Made by a program: the position numbers and the translations under genes | The notes under the pieces: model-generated | Told to the model about the DNA's origin: nothing | Database searches by the model: none | What the model saw: only the letters and a program-made list of their open reading frames with translations | In this document: positions 15,980-22,556 of the stretch, piece by piece | Numbering within the stretch: the first letter of the stretch is position 1 | Layout of the letters: the number at the start of each line of letters is the position of its first letter | From: Planctomycetota bacterium | Lineage (GTDB): Bacteria > Planctomycetota > Phycisphaerae > WQYP01 | Direction: 5' to 3' | Assembly: GCA_021828925.1 (NCBI GenBank) | Contig: JAJZCT010000001.1 | Location: forward strand, 1-25,930 | DNA length: 25,930 nucleotides

Positions 15980-16798
15980 ATGAGCGAACCACATAGACAC
16001 CACATCGTTGGACGATTTTATCTCAAGCACTTCACCGCCACGGGGATGAAGGACGGACCATTCCATGTTTTCGACGTACGGAAACAAATAATTCGCCGCT
16101 CAACCCCAAGCGCCGAACCCTTGATAAAGGATTTCAATCGCGATGAGAGCCTCACCGATCCGATGAGTGTCGAAAGATACTTCGCCGATATCGAAGGAAT
16201 GATTACGCCAGTCCTTGGCAAAACTGTCGGATCTGGAAAACTTCCTGAATCCTTGGAATCGCGTGCGTGGCTCGTCGTGTTTGTGGCATTGACTATTGCC
16301 CGGCTTCCCGCGTTTCGACTACAGGCACAAGATTTCGGGGCCAAAACGAGTGGCCGGGCGGATCTGCTTCCGCGAGACCTGCCCCCTGCCATTGAGAAGT
16401 TGTTGCCACTTTTGCACAAACGCTGGTGGCGGGTATACAAATTTCCGGTGTCGGCTGGTACACTCGTGACATCAGATTGTCCGGCAATATTGACGGCGAG
16501 GTCTACATTGTTGCCCTTCACGCCGGAAAATTTTGCAGAGGGGATAATTGTATTTCCATTATCATCCGATTGCTTTATGTTATCCGGGATCCCCGGCGCG
16601 ACTTCCTCCAGAAACATTCCGCTGGATACGCTTGCGGTTGCCATGGCTAACGGTTGGCAAATCCAAGCCGCTTTCTTCCGCGCCGAGGCAAGCGGTTTTC
16701 CACCAAGGCTATTCTCCCCATCGCCCGATTTCCCAACCATTGACCACCGCACCAATCTGACCACCTTCCGAAAGCTGTATCCAGAGTTCCATGAATAA
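15980..16798 (+). CDS. DUF4238 domain protein, embedded in the defence cargo
   Basis: This 272-aa protein begins with HRHHIVGRFYLKHFT, the signature N-terminus of DUF4238, and keeps other family-like strings: DESLTDPMSVERYFADIEG (about 55-75), a Trp/Arg-rich KRWWRVYKF, then TSDCPAIL and FPLSSDCFMLSG (about 160-205). The length is normal for the family. DUF4238 has no firmly established biochemistry; members are scattered, strain-specific genes often found on mobile elements, and some carry features suggestive of nucleases or toxins. The ATG at 15980 has AGGA 9-12 bases upstream. It stands alone before the mod promoter. Its place between the two core blocks makes it a candidate stand-alone defence gene. 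Confidence 0.75.
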   Translation: MSEPHRHHIVGRFYLKHFTATGMKDGPFHVFDVRKQIIRRSTPSAEPLIKDFNRDESLTDPMSVERYFADIEGMITPVLGKTVGSGKLPESLESRAWLVVFVALTIARLPAFRLQAQDFGAKTSGRADLLPRDLPPAIEKLLPLLHKRWWRVYKFPVSAGTLVTSDCPAILTARSTLLPFTPENFAEGIIVFPLSSDCFMLSGIPGATSSRNIPLDTLAVAMANGWQIQAAFFRAEASGFPPRLFSPSPDFPTIDHRTNLTTFRKLYPEFHE

Positions 16799-16875
16799 AT
16801 CCCGCTGTCAAATATCTCCGCGAGCGGAGTTTATCCCGACACATCGGGGTGCCTCCGCGTGAGATTCCCCGAGAG

Positions 16876-16904
16876 CTGACCGCTGAAAGCTGATCGCTTA
16901 CAAT
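16876..16904 (+). promoter_or_regulatory. Promoter of the mod-res operon, giving a leaderless message
   Basis: CTGACC (16876-16881), 17 bases, TACAAT (16899-16904). The start site would fall at about 16911, right at the ATG of mod at 16912, which has no ribosome site. The promoter lies within a near-duplicate 12-13 base repeat (AGCTGACCGCT / AGCTGATCGCT at 16874 and 16888). Confidence 0.5.
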
Positions 16905-16911
16905 ACATCGC

Positions 16912-18702
16912 ATGGCCAACGGCAAACAAAAACTTGAACTTACTTGGATCGGAAAGGACATCCGGCCAAAATTGGAGCCGCGGATTCTTATTGAAGACCC
17001 GGCGAAAAGCTACCACGCGGGATTCCGGACGGTTGGGTCGCGCGGAGGCGAGAACGCGGAGAACGCTGGAAAACAATCCCCAACCTCTGCGGCCTCCGCG
17101 CCTCGTGAGGACTTCTTCGATAACCGCCTGATTTTTGGTGACAACCTTTTGGCGCTCAAGGCGCTGGAGCAGGAATTTACCGGAAAAATCAAGTGCATCT
17201 ACATTGATCCGCCGTACAACACCGGCTCGGCCTTTACACATTACGATGACGGCATTGAGCATTCCTTATGGCTTTCCCTGATGCGCGATCGGCTGGAATT
17301 ATTGCGGCAACTGCTTTCGCCGGATGGGTCGATCTGGATCAGCATTGATGATAACGAGCAGGCCTACCTGCGGGTGGTGATGGACGAGGTTTTCCAGCGT
17401 GCAAACTTCAGAGCCTGCGTGACATGGCAAAGGAAATATAGCGTCAGCAATAATTTTCAGGGCATCGCGACGATCTGTGACTACATTCTTGTGTATTCAA
17501 AGAGCGAGGCATTTCAAAACAACCTGCTTCCAAGGAGCCGAGAGTCGATAGACCGTTACGCCAATCCCGACAACGACCCAAGAGGACCATGGAAGGCCGT
17601 TGACTACCTTAATCAGGCAACCCCAGAACAACGCCGGAATCTCTGCTACCCAATCGTGAATCCAAATACCGGAGAGGTGATAAACAACACAAAGAAGGCG
17701 TGGAAATACGAGCCAGACGCCCACCGGACACACGTCGAAGAAAACCGGCTATGGTGGGGGCGCGAGGGAAAGAACTCCGTGCCGGCCTTAAAACTGTTCT
17801 TGTCGGAAGTCCGCGATGGAATGACCCCACATAACTGGTGGCCCCACGATGAGGTAGGGCATACCGACGAGGCCAAAAAAGAAGGGATTGCAATGTTTGG
17901 TGCCACCGAGGTTTTTGACACACCCAAGCCCGAGCGGCTGATCCACCGCATACTCACCCTCGCCACAAACCCCGGCGATTGGGTTCTCGATTCCTTCGCC
18001 GGCTCCGGCACCACTGGTGCGGTCGCACACAAAATGGGCCGCAAGTGGATCATGGTGGAGCTTGGCGAGCATTGCCACACCCACATTATTCCACGGCTGA
18101 CAAAAGTTATTGATGGCACCGACCCCGGCGGCATTACCGAATCTGTCGGCTGGCAGGGTGGCGGCGGCTTCCGCTATTACCGCGTCGGGCCGTCGCTGTT
18201 GGAAAAAGACCGATTCGGTAATCTGGTTATCAGCAAAGAATTCAATTCGGCCATGCTCGCCGAGGCTATCTGCAAGCTGGAGGGTTTTATTTACGCACCC
18301 AGTGACACGGTATACTGGCAGCAAGGGCACTCCACCGAGACCGACTTCATCTTTGTGACCACACAAACACTCGCCCGCGAACAGTTGCAGAAACTTTCCG
18401 ATGAGGTGGGAGAAGGTCGTTCACTGTTGGTCATGTGCGGTGCGTTCCGCGCCAAAAGCCTTGAGGGGTTTCCGAACCTGACCGTGAAGAAAATTCCGAA
18501 GGCCGTGCTGGCCAAATGCGAATGGGGCCATGACGACTATAGTCTGGAGATAAAGAATCTGCCGATGAAAACACCCTATTCGGAGGAAGCCCGGGAGCCG
18601 TCATCCCACACCATGAAGCCACGATCCAAGGCGGAACGGCGAGCCAGCGTGCAGACACCATCCCTCTTCGAGTTTTCCGAAGGAAGGGAAGGCCCACAAT
18701 GA
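16912..18702 (+). CDS. mod: Beta-class DNA N6-adenine methyltransferase, type III Mod-like
   Basis: The enzyme transfers a methyl group from AdoMet to adenine in a specific sequence and so marks self DNA. The catalytic motif DPPY (99-102, in YIDPPYNTGS) comes before the AdoMet motif FAGSGTT (362-368), the beta-class order of type III Mod proteins. The target-recognition region lies between them (about 150-340). GSIWISIDDNEQAYL and IFGDNLLALKALE are also family strings. The 596-aa length is normal. Residues about 43-65 (Ser/Ala/Asn/Gly-rich) stem from a short repeat inserted in the DNA. The start has a promoter but no ribosome site. The stop overlaps the res ATG (ATGA), so the two are a coupled pair. 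Confidence 0.93.
   Translation: MANGKQKLELTWIGKDIRPKLEPRILIEDPAKSYHAGFRTVGSRGGENAENAGKQSPTSAASAPREDFFDNRLIFGDNLLALKALEQEFTGKIKCIYIDPPYNTGSAFTHYDDGIEHSLWLSLMRDRLELLRQLLSPDGSIWISIDDNEQAYLRVVMDEVFQRANFRACVTWQRKYSVSNNFQGIATICDYILVYSKSEAFQNNLLPRSRESIDRYANPDNDPRGPWKAVDYLNQATPEQRRNLCYPIVNPNTGEVINNTKKAWKYEPDAHRTHVEENRLWWGREGKNSVPALKLFLSEVRDGMTPHNWWPHDEVGHTDEAKKEGIAMFGATEVFDTPKPERLIHRILTLATNPGDWVLDSFAGSGTTGAVAHKMGRKWIMVELGEHCHTHIIPRLTKVIDGTDPGGITESVGWQGGGGFRYYRVGPSLLEKDRFGNLVISKEFNSAMLAEAICKLEGFIYAPSDTVYWQQGHSTETDFIFVTTQTLAREQLQKLSDEVGEGRSLLVMCGAFRAKSLEGFPNLTVKKIPKAVLAKCEWGHDDYSLEIKNLPMKTPYSEEAREPSSHTMKPRSKAERRASVQTPSLFEFSEGREGPQ
17040..17101. repeat. Repeat-derived insertion within the 5' part of mod
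   Basis: GCGCGGAGGC (17040-17049) and GCCTCCGCGC (17092-17101) are perfect inverted 10-mers around AGAACGCGGAGAACGC-type bases, a pattern I know from dispersed intergenic repeats. It keeps the mod frame and adds a low-complexity stretch ahead of the conserved domain. Confidence 0.5.
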
Positions 18703-21410
18703 ACCCACACATCAATGGAATTGCCAATCGCCTGAGCTTGCGGCCCCCGCAGCGAGAATCGCTGGAAATTCTCGCGCGGGTATGTGAAATCATCTCGCTG
18801 GAAAAAGGAGCCGATCCCGTCCGATCCTTGAAGGCTATTCAGACCGAGTATGCGACGGTCACGGACTTCGAGCGGGATTTTCCATCACTCTGTTTCGCTT
18901 TGGCGACCGGCGTGGGCAAGACCCGCCTCATGGGAGCCTTCATCGCCTACCTGTACAGGGCGGAAGGCATCCGTCATTTCTTCGTCCTCTCGCCAAATTT
19001 GACCATTTATAATAAATTAATTATGGATCTTACACCGGGCACGCCAAAGTATGTCTTCCAAGGCATTTCAGAATTTGCTATCGAGCCGCCGGAAATCATC
19101 ACCGGCGATAACTACGAGAGCGGTCGCGGCGTCCGCGGTGGGCGTCTCTTCGAGTCGAATGTTCACATCAACATCTTCAACATATCGAAGATTACCAGCA
19201 CGGAGACGCCCAAAGGCGCTGAGAAGACCAATGTTCCACGATTCCGCCGGCTTCAGGAATATATCGGGGAGAGTTACTTCGATTATCTCTCAAAGCTCGA
19301 CGACCTCGTGCTGCTCATGGACGAATCCCACCGCTACAGAGCCTCGGCGGCCATGAAGGCGATCAGCGAATTAAAGCCCATTCTCGGCCTTGAGCTTACT
19401 GCCACACCCCAGGTGGAACGCGGCAGCGGCAAGCAGGCATTCCAGAACGTCATCTATGCCTACCCGCTATCCAGCGCCATGACGGACGGATTTGTCAAAG
19501 AACCCGCCGTGGCGACGCGCGAAAACTTCAATCCGAAGAATTATGATGCGGCCAGCCTGGAGCGGCTAAAACTGGAAGACGGCGTGCGCATCCACGAGAA
19601 TACCAAGGTCGAACTGGAAGTATACGCCCGCGAGAACGGCAAGCCGATCGTAAAGCCGTTCATGCTAATTATTGCCAGGGATACCGACCACGCCGACGCC
19701 CTTGCGAAGTTCGTTGAAGATGAGGCGTTTTTTGAGGGGCGATACAAGGGTAAGGTCATCCAGGTTCACTCAAAGCAGAGCGGCGAGGAACGCGATGAGA
19801 CCATTGAACAGCTTATCAATGTGGAGCGGCCGGAAAACCCGACGGAAATCGTTATTCATGTCAATATGCTCAAAGAAGGCTGGGATGTCACCAATCTCTA
19901 CACCATCGTCCCGCTGCGCGCCGCGAACTCGCAAACGCTGGTGGAGCAGTCCATCGGGCGCGGTCTGCGCCTGCCCTATGGTCGTCGGACAGGTGTCGGC
20001 GCGGTGGATCGCTTGACCATCGTATCGCACGATCGGTTCCAGGAGATTGTAGATTACGCCAACAGCCCGGACTCGGTGATTCGGGGTGGCTTGAAGGTAA
20101 TCTATGTAAATGACGAGCGATCCAAGGTGGTGATAGCAGAACCCGAAATTATGCAGCGCATTCAACCACGGTCCATTGAGGAGGGCGGCGGTGAATACAA
20201 GGGAGAACAACAGAAACTGCTCTTCGAAAAACCGAAAGAACAGGAAGCGGCCAAGGCCACCCTCGAAATCATTCACCGGCATTTTGAGTATCTACCGCGT
20301 TCCGTCGACCTCGCGACGCCGGAAATCCAACAGCAGATCGTTGAGAAAGTGCGGAATGCCATTACTCCGTCGCAACAGGAACTGGATGGTATTGTAGATT
20401 CGGTGAATCTGGTGGATGTGGTGGCCAAGACCATCGCCTTGCGTAACGAGCTGTCTATTGATATTCCGCGCATCACCGTCCAACCAGTGGGCGAGGTGAC
20501 GCGCGGCTTCCGGGAGTTCAACCTCGACTTGTCAGGTGTGCGGCTCCAGCCGGTGGACAATGAGATTCTCATTCAGGAATTGCACAATCGGGAGCAGCAT
20601 AGGCTCATGAGCGGCACCGGCATCGTGCCCGAAGAAAAACTCGAAGACTACCTTGTGCGTGGTCTCATTGATTTTAACGATGTGTGCTATGACGACCACG
20701 CGGAACTGTTGTATAAACTGGCGGGGCAGGTCGTGGCGCATTTGCGGTCCTACCTGAAGAATGAGGATGAGGTGCTCAATGTGCTTCAGTACCACCAGCA
20801 ATCACTGGTGAACCTGATACATGCCCAGATGCAGGATCATTTTGTGGAAAAAGCTACCACTTATAAAGCCTATGTAAGCAAGGGGTTCACAACCCTACGG
20901 CCCAATAATTACTCGGCTCCTGCGGGCGCAACCGAGTGCGACTTCCGCGCCATGGTCTCAAACAAACAGGATATTCCCAAGATGCTATTTGCCGGGTTTG
21001 GCAGGTGTCTTTACCGTGTGCAGAAATTCGATTCGGATTCAGAGCGGCGTTTTGCTGTGATCCTGGAAAATGACAAGGAAGTAATCAAGTGGTTCAAACC
21101 GGCTAAAGGCGACTTCCAGATTCACTACACAGGCGAGGCGTCCTACGAACCTGATTTCGTGGTCGAGACCAGAACGGCGAAGTTCCTCTGCGAACCCAAA
21201 GCCGCTAACGAGCTAACAGCAGTGGATGTGGTAGCCAAGGCCGCTGCCGCAACGGAATGGTGCGCCAACGCCACAGCCCACGAAAAGCAACATGGCGGCA
21301 AGCCTTGGTCCTATCTGCTTATTCCGCACGACGTTATTTTGGATAACAAGACGCTTCAGGGATTAGCCGCAACTTACACCTATCGCGATACATCCAGCGA
21401 CCAACAGTGA
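18699..21410 (+). CDS. res: Type III restriction subunit Res-like helicase-nuclease
   Basis: A 903-aa superfamily 2 protein that, with Mod, would translocate on and cut unmethylated DNA. Walker A TGVGKT (70-75) is preceded by SLCFALA; motif II is DESH (208-211, LLMDESHRY); motif III is LTATPQ. The second lobe has NMLKEGWDVTNLYTIVPLR and the motif VI string EQSIGRGLRLPYG. At the C-terminus a PD-ExK nuclease is intact: Pro818-Asp819 in YEPDFVVE and Glu832-x-Lys834 in LCEPK. All catalytic residues seem present. It starts inside the mod stop (ATGA) and is followed 15 bases later by the Mre11-like gene. Type III enzymes do not normally carry Mre11/Rad50 partners, so this one is part of a larger system. 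Confidence 0.92.
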   Translation: MNPHINGIANRLSLRPPQRESLEILARVCEIISLEKGADPVRSLKAIQTEYATVTDFERDFPSLCFALATGVGKTRLMGAFIAYLYRAEGIRHFFVLSPNLTIYNKLIMDLTPGTPKYVFQGISEFAIEPPEIITGDNYESGRGVRGGRLFESNVHINIFNISKITSTETPKGAEKTNVPRFRRLQEYIGESYFDYLSKLDDLVLLMDESHRYRASAAMKAISELKPILGLELTATPQVERGSGKQAFQNVIYAYPLSSAMTDGFVKEPAVATRENFNPKNYDAASLERLKLEDGVRIHENTKVELEVYARENGKPIVKPFMLIIARDTDHADALAKFVEDEAFFEGRYKGKVIQVHSKQSGEERDETIEQLINVERPENPTEIVIHVNMLKEGWDVTNLYTIVPLRAANSQTLVEQSIGRGLRLPYGRRTGVGAVDRLTIVSHDRFQEIVDYANSPDSVIRGGLKVIYVNDERSKVVIAEPEIMQRIQPRSIEEGGGEYKGEQQKLLFEKPKEQEAAKATLEIIHRHFEYLPRSVDLATPEIQQQIVEKVRNAITPSQQELDGIVDSVNLVDVVAKTIALRNELSIDIPRITVQPVGEVTRGFREFNLDLSGVRLQPVDNEILIQELHNREQHRLMSGTGIVPEEKLEDYLVRGLIDFNDVCYDDHAELLYKLAGQVVAHLRSYLKNEDEVLNVLQYHQQSLVNLIHAQMQDHFVEKATTYKAYVSKGFTTLRPNNYSAPAGATECDFRAMVSNKQDIPKMLFAGFGRCLYRVQKFDSDSERRFAVILENDKEVIKWFKPAKGDFQIHYTGEASYEPDFVVETRTAKFLCEPKAANELTAVDVVAKAAAATEWCANATAHEKQHGGKPWSYLLIPHDVILDNKTLQGLAATYTYRDTSSDQQ

Positions 21411-21425
21411 TTCGGAGAAACTGCA

Positions 21426-22556
21426 ATGATTCGATTCCTGCATACCAGCGACTGGCAATTGGGGATGACCCGCCACTTTTTTTCAGAGGGTGCGCAAGAA
21501 CGCTACAGTCAATCAAGGTTTGATGCGATTCGCTCCATGGGCCAGATCGCCAAGGAAAACGAATGCCGGTTCATGCTGGTGTGTGGTGACTTATTTGAGT
21601 CGAACCAGGTCGACCGGAAGACCGTCGCCCGCGCTCTGGACGCACTCAGGGATGTGTCAATCCCCGTGTTCATTCTTCCGGGCAACCATGACCCTTTGAA
21701 CGCCGCTTCTGTATACCATTCGAGTACCTTCATTGAGCAGAAGCCTTCGCATGTGCGGGTGGTTGAGACCGCCGCGCCCATCAAGATCGCAGAAGGTGTT
21801 GAATTGGTAGGTGCTCCATGGCTATCGAAACGTCCAGTCACAAATCCCATTGAGGATGCGATCAATGCCCTTGAGCCTGCAACCGAAAATATCCGTATTT
21901 GTATGGGGCATGGCGCCGTCGATACGCTTGCGCCAGACCGGGAGTCCACCGGGGTTATTTCAGTTTCAGCACTCGAACTCGCTCTCGACGAAAGGAAGGT
22001 AGACTTCGTGGCGCTTGGCGACCGACATTCTTGGACTAAGGTCGGTAAGACCGAGCGTATCTGGTACTCCGGTACGCCTGAAATGACGGATTTTCGCGAA
22101 ACACAATCCGGATACGGCCTCATCGTGGAACTGGGTGAAAGTAGTGTGAACACCAAGCCTATTCAGGTTGGCCAGTGGCTATTCCTTGAGCACGAACGGG
22201 TGGATATCAACTCCGCAGATGATGTGGAAGCGTTAAGACAAACACTGGAGACCATGAAGGATAAGGCCCGTACGGTCATTCGACTGAACCTCGTTGGCTC
22301 ACTTTCTCTGACGTTGAGCGGCACACTTCAAAATCATCTTACTGCCGCACAAGATGTATTTGGGGCTTTCGATGTTCGGGATGACGAACTTCTCCTCGTA
22401 CCGGACGATACAGATTTTACGAATCTCGGATTTTCGGGTTTTGCCGATGCAACGGTGCAACGACTACGCAACAAAATCGTGGACGGTGGAACCGCAGGTA
22501 CAGAAGCCCGCGAAGCTTTGATGCTTCTGTTGCGGTTGGCGCGGGAGGCGGTATGA
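21426..22556 (+). CDS. Mre11/SbcD-like metallophosphoesterase nuclease
   Basis: A 376-aa calcineurin-like phosphoesterase of the DNA-repair exonuclease kind, expected to pair with the Rad50-like ATPase next door. Motif I is TSDWQLG (Asp9), motif II GDLFES (Asp55), motif III GNHD (86-89), motif IV MGHGAVD (His162) and motif V ALGDRHSW (His201). Two usual metal ligands differ: Gln11 stands where DxH has His, and Asp199 where GHxH has the first His. The part after about 250 is the capping and partner-binding region. GGAG (21414-21417) lies 8 bases before the ATG. The stop overlaps the ATPase start by ATGA, as expected for a fixed-ratio complex. Activity needs testing given the changed ligands. 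Confidence 0.88.
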   Translation: MIRFLHTSDWQLGMTRHFFSEGAQERYSQSRFDAIRSMGQIAKENECRFMLVCGDLFESNQVDRKTVARALDALRDVSIPVFILPGNHDPLNAASVYHSSTFIEQKPSHVRVVETAAPIKIAEGVELVGAPWLSKRPVTNPIEDAINALEPATENIRICMGHGAVDTLAPDRESTGVISVSALELALDERKVDFVALGDRHSWTKVGKTERIWYSGTPEMTDFRETQSGYGLIVELGESSVNTKPIQVGQWLFLEHERVDINSADDVEALRQTLETMKDKARTVIRLNLVGSLSLTLSGTLQNHLTAAQDVFGAFDVRDDELLLVPDDTDFTNLGFSGFADATVQRLRNKIVDGGTAGTEAREALMLLLRLAREAV

